This document shows, piece by piece, positions 11,685 through 21,331 of a stretch of 64,000 nt of DNA. The translations under genes and the position numbers were made by a program. The notes under the pieces were generated by a model that saw nothing but the letters and a program-made list of their open reading frames with translations, searched no databases and had not been told where the DNA came from. How positions within the stretch are numbered: position 1 is the first letter of the stretch; every line of letters starts with the position of its first letter. The stretch is from Nitrosomonas communis (GTDB taxonomy: Bacteria; Pseudomonadota; Gammaproteobacteria; Burkholderiales; Nitrosomonadaceae), in contig NZ_JAGFJM010000081.1 in assembly GCF_024102715.1 (NCBI RefSeq), forward strand, positions 1 through 64,000. Direction: 5' to 3'.

Positions 11685-12224
11685 ATGTCGAAATTAGGCA
11701 AGTTGTTGCTGTATGCAGCTATCGCCTTCGGAGCGATCGCTGCAGGAGTTATATTCAAAACTCAGCAGATGAATGTACAGTTGAGTGGTGCTGTCAAACA
11801 AGCAGGCGGGGAAGCATTCTTTGCTGCTAGCTTGCCGGATATTGAAGGCAATTTGCAATCTTTTTCTCAATGGCGCGGAAATGTTCTGCTGGTGAATTTC
11901 TGGGCCACGTGGTGCATGCCCTGTCGTGAAGAAATACCCGAGCTTATTGAAGCACAAGATAAATTCCGTGAGCAGGGACTGGTCCTGGTTGGCATTGCTA
12001 TCGATCAAAAAGAAAAAGTGGAAGCATTCAGTAAAGAGTTTGCTATCAATTATCCTGTCGTAGTGGGAGACGTGGAGGCGTTTTCACTGGCAGAGGCAAT
12101 GGGAAATACGCAAGGCGCTTTACCTTATACGGTAATAATCAATCGAGATGGTGAAATCGTTGATGCCCATTTAGGACGCATTCACCTGGATAAAGTCGAA
12201 AAGAGACTAAAATCCTTGCTGTAA
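11685..12224 (+). CDS. TlpA-like membrane-anchored thioredoxin
   Basis: This 179-residue protein has one N-terminal membrane anchor (about residues 7-24) and a periplasmic TlpA/ResA-type thioredoxin fold. The active site is FWATWCMPCREE near residues 71-82. The AhpC/TSA-like central region is present, and a PYTVIINRDGEIV segment with the cis-proline (L-P-Y) is near the C-terminus. It follows dsbD by 45 bases with a GAGGA ribosome-binding site. It is a likely recipient of DsbD electrons, for cytochrome c maturation or copper-site assembly; the substrate is inferred only. Confidence 0.9.
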   Translation: MSKLGKLLLYAAIAFGAIAAGVIFKTQQMNVQLSGAVKQAGGEAFFAASLPDIEGNLQSFSQWRGNVLLVNFWATWCMPCREEIPELIEAQDKFREQGLVLVGIAIDQKEKVEAFSKEFAINYPVVVGDVEAFSLAEAMGNTQGALPYTVIINRDGEIVDAHLGRIHLDKVEKRLKSLL

Positions 12225-12236
12225 ATTTTATAAAGA

Positions 12237-12623
12237 ATGCAGCTAGCCGACATCATATTGATGAGTCATTTTGTATTTGTGCTATTCGTCGTCGGCAGTC
12301 TGCCTGTAATTTGGCTCGGTGCTTGGCTGCATTTAAAATTCGTTCGAAATCTTGCATTTCGACTAATCCACCTTGTAGCCATACTGTTTGTGGTGGCTGA
12401 GTCGATAGTAGGTATTACTTGTCCATTGACCAGATGGGAATATGAGTTGCGTGAGATTGAAGCAGATCGCAGCTTTATTCAGTACTGGCTGCATCGAATA
12501 CTTTACTATGATTTTCCGGAAAGTGTGCTGACAGTAAGTTATGTGGTATTCGCGCTGCTGGTGGCGATAACTTTTAAATTGGTCCCGCCAGCTATTCCCG
12601 GAAAATACAAATCTAAGTATTAA
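12237..12623 (+). CDS. DUF2784 family membrane protein
   Basis: This 128-residue inner-membrane protein belongs to the DUF2784 family, recognisable by the helix pattern [20 protein letters not shown], the R-L-I-H motif, and [13 protein letters not shown] with a conserved Cys-Pro-Leu-Thr. It has three or four predicted helices. Its biochemical role is unknown. It starts 12 bases after the thioredoxin gene, so it probably belongs to the same transcript, and its end overlaps the convergent ttcA end by 4 bases. Confidence 0.85.
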   Translation: MQLADIILMSHFVFVLFVVGSLPVIWLGAWLHLKFVRNLAFRLIHLVAILFVVAESIVGITCPLTRWEYELREIEADRSFIQYWLHRILYYDFPESVLTVSYVVFALLVAITFKLVPPAIPGKYKSKY

Positions 12624-13540
12624 ATAAACGTCGTTTCATCGCGTTCTGTTTCGTTTAAGCTATTCTTGGCAAGGAGTTCTGCCACTGACGGCTCAAATGT
12701 TTCTTCGTCAAAAGCTTTGTCTCCATCAACAACTGGGCTACCATGCGGCTTAAGACCTTGAAAATCGTAAAGTGTTGAATCCGCCAGGTGAGATAATTTT
12801 ATATTTTGGAGCGCAGTAAACATTGTCTCAAGTCTACCTGGAAATTTTTTATCCCATTGCTGCATCATTTCTTTGATGACTTGTCGCTGCATATTTGGTT
12901 GTGAGCCACATAAATTGCAGGGGATGATGGGAAAATTCTCGAGCTCGGCATAAGCGGCCAAATCCTTTTCCTTGCAGTATGCCAGCGGACGAATCACGAT
13001 ATGATGGCCATCATCACTGACTAGTTTGGGTGGCATTGCCTTTAGCTTGCCGCCATAAAACATGTTGAGGAAAAACGTTTCGAGAATGTCGTCTCTATGG
13101 TGACCTAAAGCTATTTTAGTCGCACCGAGTTCAGTCGCAACGCGATAGAGTACGCCCCGGCGCAAACGGGAACATAAACTACATGTTGTCTTTCCTTCAG
13201 TAATGACGCGTTTGACCACGCTGTAGGTATCCTGTTCGACAATACGAAATGGCATGCCTATTTGGGTAAGGTATTCAGGTAATACATGCTCAGGGAAACC
13301 GGGTTGTTTCTGGTCCAGATTGACGGCAATCAGCTCAAAATCCAATGGAGCATGAGCCTGTAGATTGCGCAAAATATCGAGTAACGCATAGCTATCTTTT
13401 CCACCCGATAAACAAACCATCACCCGGTCACCAGATTCGATCATATTAAAATCAGCGATAGCCGTTCCTACCAAACGACGCAATCTTTTGCGAAGCTTGT
13501 TGGTGTTATATTGTATTTTTCTGGATAATATTTCCATCAT
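12620..13540 (-). CDS. ttcA: tRNA 2-thiocytidine biosynthesis protein TtcA
   Basis: This ATP-dependent, iron-sulfur-containing enzyme thiolates cytidine 32 of certain tRNAs. It has 306 residues. The PP-loop SGGKDS lies near residue 45, and the two CxxC pairs that bind the cluster or carry sulfur are in [10 protein letters not shown] and PCNLCGSQ. The motif [12 protein letters not shown] is typical of the TtcA/TilS superfamily. It is monocistronic and convergent with the dsbD cluster. Confidence 0.95.
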   Translation of the reverse strand: MMEILSRKIQYNTNKLRKRLRRLVGTAIADFNMIESGDRVMVCLSGGKDSYALLDILRNLQAHAPLDFELIAVNLDQKQPGFPEHVLPEYLTQIGMPFRIVEQDTYSVVKRVITEGKTTCSLCSRLRRGVLYRVATELGATKIALGHHRDDILETFFLNMFYGGKLKAMPPKLVSDDGHHIVIRPLAYCKEKDLAAYAELENFPIIPCNLCGSQPNMQRQVIKEMMQQWDKKFPGRLETMFTALQNIKLSHLADSTLYDFQGLKPHGSPVVDGDKAFDEETFEPSVAELLAKNSLNETERDETTFI

Positions 13541-13705
13541 AAAAATTGACGTAAGTCAGAAAGTTCTAAACTACTTTGGCTTGTATAGCGCATGAGCCGC
13601 AATAAATTAAATAGTTTAACAGCCGGAACAATAAAACAGTAATATGTTCTAATAAGTGGATTTAAAATGGCTGTTATGTACTAAAAGCAGAGAGGACAGA
13701 ATTAT

Positions 13706-14173
13706 ATGAAGAAACATATCGCTGTATTCTTCTCGATTTTGATGTTCTGGGTGGTTAGTGTTTCTGCTGATTTGAATCACAAGCACGATAGTGCGTATCC
13801 CGCGGTCATTGGTGAGCCTGGTGATCCTGCCAAGGTGACACGCACGATTGAAATAAAAGCATTTGATAACCATTTTTTGCCTGCCGAGATTAATGTGGTG
13901 CAAGGCGAGACTGTTAGATTCATTGTTAAGAATGAAGGATTGAAGCGGCATGAAATGGTCATTGATACATTGGAAAATTTAAAAGAACACGCAAAGATAA
14001 CACGCTCAAACCCTGGTTTGGTGCGCGAAGATCCTAACTACCTCAACATGCTGCCAGGTGAGCAGAAAGAGCTCGTATGGCACTTTACTGAAAGTGGCAT
14101 AGTCCATTTTGCTTGTGGTTATCCTGGCCATTTCAAAGGGATGCGTGGAAAGATAAATGTGGAGATAAAATGA
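13706..14173 (+). CDS. Periplasmic cupredoxin-domain protein
   Basis: This 155-residue exported protein has a signal peptide at residues 1-22 and a plastocyanin-like cupredoxin fold. The type-1 copper ligands are visible: a His in LKRHEMVID, then Cys, His and Met in HFACGYPGHFKGM. It is a probable copper carrier or electron-transfer protein. Its stop overlaps the next start (ATGA at 14170-14173), so it is coupled to the DUF411 gene. Such cupredoxin/DUF411 pairs occur in copper-handling clusters. Confidence 0.88.
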   Translation: MKKHIAVFFSILMFWVVSVSADLNHKHDSAYPAVIGEPGDPAKVTRTIEIKAFDNHFLPAEINVVQGETVRFIVKNEGLKRHEMVIDTLENLKEHAKITRSNPGLVREDPNYLNMLPGEQKELVWHFTESGIVHFACGYPGHFKGMRGKINVEIK

Positions 14174-14655
14174 AAATAGAAATGAACAGATTTTTTCTGA
14201 AACCAATCATGGCAGGTGTGTTGGCATTGGCAGCATTTACAGTATCTGCTGGTGAGACGGTTGAGGTCTATAAAAGTCCAACATGTGGCTGTTGCTCAAA
14301 ATGGATTGATCATCTGAGAGATCATGGGTTTACTGTGAATGCGCATGATGTAGGTAATAAAGAAGCTAGAGCGCGTGCAGGCATTTCTCCTTCTTTAGGA
14401 TCGTGCCATACCGCTATGGTGAACGGCTATGCCATTGAAGGTCATGTGCCGGCACGGGATATTAAACGGCTTCTGAGAGAGCGTCCTCAAGCAGTTGGAC
14501 TGGCTGTTCCTGAGATGCCACATGGTTCTCCCGGCATGGAAGGTGCTCGTAGTGATCCTTATGATGTATTGCTGATCAAAGAAAAAGGGGATCAACGACG
14601 CGATGCAACGGTTTACAATAGCTATAACACATCAGGGCAAAAAAGGTTTAAGTAA
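14170..14655 (+). CDS. DUF411 copper-associated periplasmic protein
   Basis: This 161-residue DUF411 protein begins at ATG 14170, overlapping the previous stop. A signal peptide ends near SAGETVEVYK. The family signature SPTCGCCSKWIDHL carries three cysteines, and a fourth conserved Cys-His is in LGSCHTAMV. The following EGHVPARDIKRLL and GSPGMEG segments are diagnostic. DUF411 proteins are linked to copper binding by genomic context. The last 20 or so residues extend beyond the usual C-terminus. Confidence 0.88.
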   Translation: MKIEMNRFFLKPIMAGVLALAAFTVSAGETVEVYKSPTCGCCSKWIDHLRDHGFTVNAHDVGNKEARARAGISPSLGSCHTAMVNGYAIEGHVPARDIKRLLRERPQAVGLAVPEMPHGSPGMEGARSDPYDVLLIKEKGDQRRDATVYNSYNTSGQKRFK

Positions 14656-14700
14656 GAGCAGCAATTAGAATGAGTAAAATTTAACGAGTGCTGATTTTTT

Positions 14701-15186
14701 ATGCAGTTTTATAAAAAGAAGAATATCTCTCAGTTGTTGTCAATAAGCGGACTTATTCTAATTTCGGGTTGCACTGATCCTGTTTCAACGGCCACGAAGC
14801 TTTTGCAGCAAATTCAGCAAGGGCAAACAGCAATGATTGAGCGAAATTTTGATCCTGCCCAGGTTGCTCGTGGGCAGGCGATTTTTCAGCAAAATTGTGC
14901 TGTTTGTCATGGAGCAAATGCTGAAGCAACTCCAGATTGGAGGAAACCATTGGAAAATGGGAGATATCCGCCGCCACCTTTGGATGGAACCGCGCATGCT
15001 TGGCATCACTCAACTGAAGAATTAAAGCGTTTTATTTTAAAAGGTGGCCCACCGGGCGAGGGACGTATGCCAGGCTGGGAAGATAAACTCACAGAACAGG
15101 AAATTGATGACATTCTTGTCTGGATTAAGTCTTTATGGCCTGACGAAGTATATGATGCTTGGTATAAACGAATTGAAAACAGGTAA
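14701..15186 (+). CDS. Class I c-type cytochrome lipoprotein
   Basis: This 161-residue exported c-type cytochrome has one haem. The haem-binding CAVCH lies near residue 66 and the axial Met is probably in GRMPGW. The N-terminus contains a hydrophobic segment followed by the lipobox LISGC, so it is a predicted lipoprotein on the inner or outer membrane. It follows the DUF411 gene by 45 bases. Together with the cupredoxin it suggests a small copper/haem electron-transfer unit; the partner is unknown. Confidence 0.87.
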   Translation: MQFYKKKNISQLLSISGLILISGCTDPVSTATKLLQQIQQGQTAMIERNFDPAQVARGQAIFQQNCAVCHGANAEATPDWRKPLENGRYPPPPLDGTAHAWHHSTEELKRFILKGGPPGEGRMPGWEDKLTEQEIDDILVWIKSLWPDEVYDAWYKRIENR

Positions 15187-15297
15187 AGATTTTTTCCGGG
15201 CTAAGTAATCAATTTTAAGACAGAAGTTTGCTGATTTGCCTCTTACCCGTGCTTGTTTGAATAAATGATAACTGGTAGGTATTCAGTTATTCTCAGA

Positions 15298-15373
15298 TGG
15301 CGCGCCCAACACGATTCGAACGTGTGACCCCCGCCTTCGGAGGGCGGTACTCTATCCACTGAGCTATGAGCGC
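15298..15373 (-). tRNA. tRNA-Arg (anticodon CCG)
   Basis: A full cloverleaf can be drawn on the minus strand. The 7-bp acceptor stem pairs GCGCTCA with TGGGCGC (one G-T pair). The anticodon stem CCGCC/GGCGG encloses loop CTCCGAA, giving anticodon CCG for CGG codons. The T loop is GTTCGAATC. CCA is encoded at 15298-15300. It stands alone between the cytochrome gene and the CorC-type gene. Confidence 0.95.
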
Positions 15374-15421
15374 GTAATATTCAAAATTGCAGATTTACTT
15401 TAACGGAAAATCTATTGGGAT

Positions 15422-16705
15422 CTATACGCTTGACTCAACCTTTGGCAAGGCTGGATAAATACGCACTACTTTGACTGCTTGATTTTTTGTTTGAATAATT
15501 TCCATAGGATATCCAGCGATATTTAATCCAATTCCTGCTTCGGGAATATCTTGAAAATGTTCCAGAATCAAACCGTTTAAAGTTTTGGGCCCATCGATAG
15601 GTAAATGAAACCCAAGCTTCCGATTAAGATCACGCAATAAAATACTTCCTTCTACCATTATACTACCATCTGGCTGTTGAATGAACGTGCTTGTTTGAGT
15701 AGGCGGGTGCGTTGTAAATTCGCCGATAATTTCTTCAAGAATATCTTCCAACGTTACCAGTCCTACCCACTCGCCATATTCATCGACCACTAACCCCATC
15801 CGTTTCTTATTTTCTTGGAATAATTGTAATTGTGAGAACAAGGGTGTGCCGGAGGGGATAAAATAAGGCTCCTGCATCACTTTCTCAAGTGTCGCTGCTG
15901 TAATTTTACCGCCTTTCATTTGGTTGAATACCTTGCGCACATGAATGATGCCAACAACATTATCAAGATGTCCACGATAGAGTGGTAACCGAGTATGGTG
16001 GCAAGTTAGCAGTTGATCATGGATAGCATCATCCTCAGCCTCTAGATCGAGTGCTTCAATCTGGCTTCTGGGTACGATGACATCGTCAACGGTAACTGTT
16101 TCAAGATCGACCAGATTCACCAGAACACTTTGATGCTTTTTCTGAATGAAATGACCTGCCTCCAACACAAGTGTTTTAAGTTCCTCGGGGCTGATTTTAT
16201 GGGCTGTGTTTTCCTTGGGTTTCAAGCGAAAAAGAATCAAAAGTCCTTGTACAAAAAGATTAATGAACCAAACCACCGGATAGAAAATTTTAAGCAGGGG
16301 TGTTAATACATAACTTGCTGTTAATGCAATCTTTTCTGGATAAGTGGCGGCAATGACTTTAGGTGTGATTTCGCTGAATATCAGTATTGCTAGCGTCACA
16401 CCGATAGTGCCGACCAGTAACGCAAGATCATTATGTGCAAAGAGAGAGGAAATAATCACCGCCACCAGTGTTGCTGCGGCAGTATTCAGCAGATTATTTC
16501 CCAGCAAGATCACACCGAGCAGCCTATCGGTATTGGCCAATAATTTGGTAGTTAAGCGTGCACCACGATGTCCCTGTTTGGCAAGATGTTTTAAGCGATA
16601 GCGATTAATCGCCATCATGCTGGTTTCGGAAAGCGAAAAAAAGCCAGATAAAATCAATAATAGGATTAATGCTGCAAGTAATAGAGGTAACGAAACGTCT
16701 TCCAA
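15422..16705 (-). CDS. CNNM/CorC (DUF21-CBS-CorC_HlyC) family protein
   Basis: This 427-residue membrane protein has four hydrophobic segments in an N-terminal DUF21/CNNM domain (motifs FFSLSETSMMAIN and GNNLLNTAAATL), two CBS domains (about residues 205-325), and a C-terminal CorC_HlyC domain beginning near GSIMVEGSILLRDL. Members are proposed magnesium or cobalt exporters, or regulators of such transport. The YGEWVGLVTLEDILEE segment is a standard CBS/CorC signature. The transported ion is not determinable here. Confidence 0.9.
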   Translation of the reverse strand: MEDVSLPLLLAALILLLILSGFFSLSETSMMAINRYRLKHLAKQGHRGARLTTKLLANTDRLLGVILLGNNLLNTAAATLVAVIISSLFAHNDLALLVGTIGVTLAILIFSEITPKVIAATYPEKIALTASYVLTPLLKIFYPVVWFINLFVQGLLILFRLKPKENTAHKISPEELKTLVLEAGHFIQKKHQSVLVNLVDLETVTVDDVIVPRSQIEALDLEAEDDAIHDQLLTCHHTRLPLYRGHLDNVVGIIHVRKVFNQMKGGKITAATLEKVMQEPYFIPSGTPLFSQLQLFQENKKRMGLVVDEYGEWVGLVTLEDILEEIIGEFTTHPPTQTSTFIQQPDGSIMVEGSILLRDLNRKLGFHLPIDGPKTLNGLILEHFQDIPEAGIGLNIAGYPMEIIQTKNQAVKVVRIYPALPKVESSV

Positions 16706-16832
16706 CTGGCTTTATCCTCGTGATCTCCCGCAACCCAAGCACAAAGGTAACCTTACACTCATGTTAATACTTATGCATTGGTTCGAGCTACCAATCAGCA
16801 TATCTTATTTCAGTGCGAAGTGCTCTTGCTAT

Positions 16833-17045
16833 TTATTTCTGTAGCCAATCGAAATAAACATAGCTTTTTTGCGGGACTTTCGATTCATCAAAACGCTTAA
16901 GTTCCTCTTGATTGACTTTCTTATCCCACCAAATAGCGCGTGCTTCCTTTTGCTGTTCCACCAGATGCGGTCTTTTTGCAAATAATTCACGCATAAATTT
17001 GGTATGCTCAGATTCATACATATAGTCCATAGTCGATTTGCTCAT
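16833..17045 (-). CDS. DUF3460 family small protein
   Basis: This 70-residue soluble protein of the DUF3460 family is typical of betaproteobacteria. It matches the pattern YESEHTKFMRELFAKRP, a segment with ARAIWWDK, and ending near YVYFDWL. The function is unknown. The ATG at 17045 is preferred because the conserved region begins at once. It precedes and is divergent from homospermidine synthase. Confidence 0.85.
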   Translation of the reverse strand: MSKSTMDYMYESEHTKFMRELFAKRPHLVEQQKEARAIWWDKKVNQEELKRFDESKVPQKSYVYFDWLQK

Positions 17046-17163
17046 GATATTAATAATTTGTAGAATTTAATGTTAGTTCTTTTGTGAATGTAATTATTGT
17101 CAATAATAACTGCAACTGGGTAAATTATAAAAGAAGAAAAACTATTAAGAAAAGATTAAGCTA

Positions 17164-18588
17164 ATGGTTAATGAGGAAAAGCTATTCAAATTTAATGGAA
17201 AGTTTGTATTTATCGGTTTTGGAAGTGTGGGGCAGGGGTTTCTTCCTTTGCTGTTAAGACATGTTGATATTTCGCCTGCTCAGATCAAGATTATTGCCGC
17301 AGATGATGGTGGCAGAATTGAGGCAGAAAGCCAAAATATTTCATATACAGTCAACCCGCTTACGCCACTGAATTATCATCAGATACTTGATCCCTTGCTG
17401 GAACCGGGTGATTTCTTGCTCAATGTTTCTGTTAATGTATCCAGTCTGGCTTTAATCGAATTATGCCACACAAGAGGCGCTCTGTATCTTGATACTTGCA
17501 TAGAGCCTTGGCTGGGAGGTTACGACGATGCTAATTTATCGCTTTCAGAGCGCTCTAATTATGGATTGCGTGAAAAAGCATTGATGCTTCGCGAAAAATT
17601 GGGTGGTGGTCCAACAGCCATTCTTTGTCATGGAGTCAATCCTGGCCTTGTTTCTCATTGGGTTAAGCAGGCGCTTCTCAACATTGCGCAGAGTCAGAGT
17701 GTTGGGTTGGATTTGCAGATTCCGGCAACACGGGAGCAGTGGGCAAGGTTGGCGCAGATGCTAAATATCACGGTGATCCAATGCGCAGAGCGCGATACGC
17801 AAACAATCCATCCGCCTAAGCGTATTGATGAGTTTGTCAATACCTGGTCAATTGATGGTTTTGTTTCCGAGGGAATCCAACCTGCAGAGCTGGGCTGGGG
17901 TAGTCATGAAAAATATGAACCAGCTGATGGCAAACATCATGACTTCGGTTGTGATGCGGCCATTTATTTGATGCGACCAGGTGTGCAAACACAGGTGTAT
18001 GGTTGGACACCGCTGCAAGGTGCGTATCGTGGTTTTTTGATCACTCATAGCGAATCCATTTCTCTGGCGGATTATTTAACAGTCAAGGAAGGAAACAAGC
18101 TTTGCTACCGGCCAACCGTTTATTACGCTTATCATCCTTGTGATGCAGCCGTTTTGTCGCTGCACGAGTTCAATGGAAAGAATTTAAAGCTTCAGTCAAA
18201 AACCCGCTTGCCAATGGATGATGTTTATGATGGTGCTGATGAGCTCGGCGTGTTGTTGATGGGACATGCTAAAGGCGCATATTGGTATGGTTCGGTATTA
18301 TCTATTCATGAAGCGAGGAAACTTGCTCCTCACAACAACGCAACTAGTTTGCAGGTAGCGGCCGGTGTACTGGCTGGCGTCATCTGGGCCATGAAAAATC
18401 AGCAAGCAGGTATTATCGAGCCTGATGAAATGCCCTTTGCTGAGGTGCAGGAAGTGGCGGCGCCATACTTGGGAAAAATGGTTGGGCAGTACAGTGACTG
18501 GACGCCGCTGCAAGGGCGCGGAGATCTGTATGAGGAAGATTTGGATAGAGCTGATCCATGGCAATTTAAGAACTTTCGTGCTGATTGA
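17164..18588 (+). CDS. hss: Homospermidine synthase
   Basis: This NAD-dependent enzyme makes homospermidine from two putrescines, or from spermidine and putrescine. It has 474 residues and the saccharopine-dehydrogenase-like fold. The dinucleotide motif is FIGFGSVGQGFLPLL near residue 16. Conserved segments include LYLDTCIEPWLGGY, CHGVNPGLVSHWVKQAL and a C-terminal LQVAAGVLAGVIWA. It appears monocistronic. It implies that polyamine pools here include homospermidine, which is usual in some alpha- and betaproteobacteria. Confidence 0.92.
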   Translation: MVNEEKLFKFNGKFVFIGFGSVGQGFLPLLLRHVDISPAQIKIIAADDGGRIEAESQNISYTVNPLTPLNYHQILDPLLEPGDFLLNVSVNVSSLALIELCHTRGALYLDTCIEPWLGGYDDANLSLSERSNYGLREKALMLREKLGGGPTAILCHGVNPGLVSHWVKQALLNIAQSQSVGLDLQIPATREQWARLAQMLNITVIQCAERDTQTIHPPKRIDEFVNTWSIDGFVSEGIQPAELGWGSHEKYEPADGKHHDFGCDAAIYLMRPGVQTQVYGWTPLQGAYRGFLITHSESISLADYLTVKEGNKLCYRPTVYYAYHPCDAAVLSLHEFNGKNLKLQSKTRLPMDDVYDGADELGVLLMGHAKGAYWYGSVLSIHEARKLAPHNNATSLQVAAGVLAGVIWAMKNQQAGIIEPDEMPFAEVQEVAAPYLGKMVGQYSDWTPLQGRGDLYEEDLDRADPWQFKNFRAD

Positions 18589-18646
18589 ATTGCTGATGGT
18601 TCGCTCCTTCTTGCGCTGCCGGCTTGCAGTGTGATGGCGATAACAA

Positions 18647-18662
18647 TGTTTCACGTGAAACA
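18647..18662. promoter_or_regulatory. parS centromere site
   Basis: A perfect 16-bp palindrome, TGTTTCACGTGAAACA, exactly matches the bacterial parS consensus. It lies in the intergenic gap before mnmG and about 3.5 kb upstream of parB. ParB should bind here and spread, and ParA acts on the complex to segregate the replicated origin region. Its presence beside mnmG places the window near the chromosomal origin, although I see no DnaA-box cluster. Confidence 0.93.
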
Positions 18663-18752
18663 TATGCTTCCGAGACTAAACTTTTTGTGAATAAAAATTG
18701 TGAATGCCTTAGAATTGTGCGGTAATGAGATTACCAGTTTTACAGCACATAT

Positions 18753-20642
18753 ATGAGCTTTTCGCAAAACTTTGATGTTATCGTAGTAGGCGGCGGTCAT
18801 GCCGGGACAGAGGCGGCATTGGCGGCAGCGCGCATGGGGCGGAAAACATTGTTGCTCACCCATAATCTCGAAACATTGGGGCAGATGTCTTGTAATCCAT
18901 CCATAGGTGGGATTGGTAAGGGGCATTTAGTCAAGGAAATTGATGCTTTGGGAGGCGCGATGGCTGAGGCCATTGACGAAGCGGGCATACAGTTCCGCAT
19001 GCTTAATTCCAGCAAAGGGCCAGCTGTACGCGCGACGCGAGCACAGGCGGATCGGGTGCTTTATCGTCAAGCCATTCGCAGGCGCCTGGAAAATCAACCC
19101 AATCTATGGCTGATTCAACAGGCAGTAGACGATCTTATGTTGCAAGGCGAGCAGATTGCGGGCGTGGTTACCCAGCTTGGCGTTAAATTTTTTGCACGAA
19201 CAGTCGTCCTGACAACCGGCACATTTCTGGCCGGATTAGCGCATGTGGGTAACAATAATTTTCAAGCAGGCAGAGCGGGTGATGCGCCTTCAATTAGTCT
19301 GGCGCAACGCTTGCGTGAATTGAAATTGCCGGTTGGGCGTCTCAAAACCGGTACGCCTCCGCGAATCGATGGGCGCAGTATCAATTATTCCTTGCTGCAG
19401 GAGCAGCCAGGAGATGATCCTGTGCCGGTATTTTCATTTCTGGGCAATGCGGCACAGCATCCACGCCAGATATCTTGCTGGATTACCCGCACGAATCGCC
19501 GCGCGCATGACGTTATTCGCGGCGGGTTGGATCGTTCACCGTTATTTACTGGAAAGATAGAAGGTATCGGCCCACGTTACTGCCCATCGATTGAAGACAA
19601 GATTGTTCGTTTTTCAGACAAAGATTCGCATACGATTTTTCTTGAACCGGAAGGGCTGGATACGCATGAAGTGTATCCTAACGGTATTTCGACCAGTTTG
19701 CCGTATGATGTGCAAATCGAGCTGGTGCGCTCGATCAAAGGCCTGGAAAATGCCCATGTCACTCGTCCGGGTTATGCCATCGAATATGATTATTTTGATC
19801 CGCGCGCACTTAAAAGCTCACTGGAAACGCGGGCGATTGAAGGATTGTTTTTTGCAGGCCAAATCAATGGCACCACCGGTTATGAGGAGGCGGCAGCGCA
19901 GGGATTGCTGGCTGGCTTGAATGCTGCTCTTAAAGTGCAAGAGCATGCTGCATGGTGTCCGCGTCGCGACGAAGCCTATCTGGGTGTGTTAGTCGATGAT
20001 CTCATTACCCGTGGCGTGACCGAGCCTTATCGCATGTTTACCAGCCGCGCAGAATATCGTTTGCAGTTACGCGAAGATAATGCGGATATGCGCTTGACTG
20101 AAGTAGGTTATCGGTTAGGGTTGGTCAGCGAATCGCGCTGGCAGGCATTCGAGATTAAACGCGCGGCAATCGAAGTTGAGCAGCAAAGATTGCGTAATGT
20201 ATGGGTGCGCCCAGGCATGCTGCCAGATGTGGAGTTAATCAGGGTGCTTGGTAAAACCATAGAAAAAGAATATTCGTTGCATGAATTGCTGCGCCGTCCT
20301 GATGTGACTTATGCGAGCTTAATGTCATTGCTCGATGCTGAAGAGACTGTCGCCGATGAGCAAGTCGCTGAGCAAGTGGAAATCAATATCAAATATGAAG
20401 GGTATATCGAGCGCCAGAAGCAGGAGGTTGCCCGCCATAATCACTATGAAATGACGAGTCTGCCAAAAGATATTGATTATCGGAGCGTGCGCGGTCTTTC
20501 CAGTGAAGTGCAACAAAAGTTGAATCAGCATAAACCCGAAACGATTGGTCATGCAGCGCGTATTTCTGGCGTCACGCCGGCGGCCATTTCCTTGTTGCTG
20601 GTGCATCTGAAGCGTGGTTTTATTCTATCGGAAATAAAATAA
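18753..20642 (+). CDS. mnmG: tRNA uridine-5-carboxymethylaminomethyl modification enzyme MnmG
   Basis: This FAD-binding partner of MnmE modifies the wobble uridine of several tRNAs. It has 629 residues. The FAD motif [17 protein letters not shown] is near residue 14, followed by the GidA signatures [17 protein letters not shown] and [16 protein letters not shown]. The C-terminal helical domain that binds MnmE is complete. It starts an mnmG-rsmG-parA-parB cluster with a 4-base gap to rsmG, a classic near-origin arrangement. Confidence 0.97.
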   Translation: MSFSQNFDVIVVGGGHAGTEAALAAARMGRKTLLLTHNLETLGQMSCNPSIGGIGKGHLVKEIDALGGAMAEAIDEAGIQFRMLNSSKGPAVRATRAQADRVLYRQAIRRRLENQPNLWLIQQAVDDLMLQGEQIAGVVTQLGVKFFARTVVLTTGTFLAGLAHVGNNNFQAGRAGDAPSISLAQRLRELKLPVGRLKTGTPPRIDGRSINYSLLQEQPGDDPVPVFSFLGNAAQHPRQISCWITRTNRRAHDVIRGGLDRSPLFTGKIEGIGPRYCPSIEDKIVRFSDKDSHTIFLEPEGLDTHEVYPNGISTSLPYDVQIELVRSIKGLENAHVTRPGYAIEYDYFDPRALKSSLETRAIEGLFFAGQINGTTGYEEAAAQGLLAGLNAALKVQEHAAWCPRRDEAYLGVLVDDLITRGVTEPYRMFTSRAEYRLQLREDNADMRLTEVGYRLGLVSESRWQAFEIKRAAIEVEQQRLRNVWVRPGMLPDVELIRVLGKTIEKEYSLHELLRRPDVTYASLMSLLDAEETVADEQVAEQVEINIKYEGYIERQKQEVARHNHYEMTSLPKDIDYRSVRGLSSEVQQKLNQHKPETIGHAARISGVTPAAISLLLVHLKRGFILSEIK

Positions 20643-20646
20643 AAAT

Positions 20647-21291
20647 ATGAATCTAGAAAAACAATTACTGGAAGGTCTGGATAAGCTTGCCTGTGGTTTA
20701 CCTCAAGAGCGGGAGCAGATCAGCACCCACTTGCTGCAATATATCCTGTTCCTGGATAAATGGAATCGCGTGCATAATTTGACTGCTGTGCGTAAACCAG
20801 AAGAAATGGTGACGAAGCATATACTCGACAGCTTGACTTTGCTGCCTGCCATGAGCGGTACTCATCATGCTGATGTGGGCAGTGGCGCAGGGCTGCCTGG
20901 TATTCCGCTGGCGATTACTCAGCCTGATTGGCATGTGACTTTGATTGAAAGTAATCAGAAAAAAGCCGCTTTTTTAACGCAAGCATGTATTGAATTAGCG
21001 CTGAAAAATGTCAAGGTGGTATGCGAGCGGGTTGAACGTTTCTTTCCTGCTACAAAATTCGATACAGTGATTTCGCGCGCATTTGCTGAACTAAGTGCTT
21101 TTACTCAAGCAGCGGAGCATTTGTGCGCTGATAATGGTACAAGCAGGCTGATCGCGATGAAGGGTCGCTTTCCCGATGCTGAGCTGATGCAGCTACCTCA
21201 GCAATTTGAGGTTGAAAAAGTGTTGCGTGTCATGGTGCCTGGCTTAAGAGCTGCGCGACACTTGATCGTTATTAAACCTGCGCAAGGATAA
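20647..21291 (+). CDS. rsmG: 16S rRNA (guanine527-N7)-methyltransferase RsmG
   Basis: This SAM-dependent enzyme methylates guanine 527 of 16S rRNA; loss gives low-level streptomycin resistance in several bacteria. It has 214 residues. Conserved motifs are WNRVHNLTAVR near residue 39 and ADVGSGAGLPGIPLAI for SAM binding, followed by SRAFAEL. It begins 4 bases after mnmG and is surely co-transcribed. Confidence 0.96.
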   Translation: MNLEKQLLEGLDKLACGLPQEREQISTHLLQYILFLDKWNRVHNLTAVRKPEEMVTKHILDSLTLLPAMSGTHHADVGSGAGLPGIPLAITQPDWHVTLIESNQKKAAFLTQACIELALKNVKVVCERVERFFPATKFDTVISRAFAELSAFTQAAEHLCADNGTSRLIAMKGRFPDAELMQLPQQFEVEKVLRVMVPGLRAARHLIVIKPAQG

Positions 21292-21331
21292 AGTCAATTT
21301 CTAGGTGTATACCAGTTAAGGAGCGAGCAAA

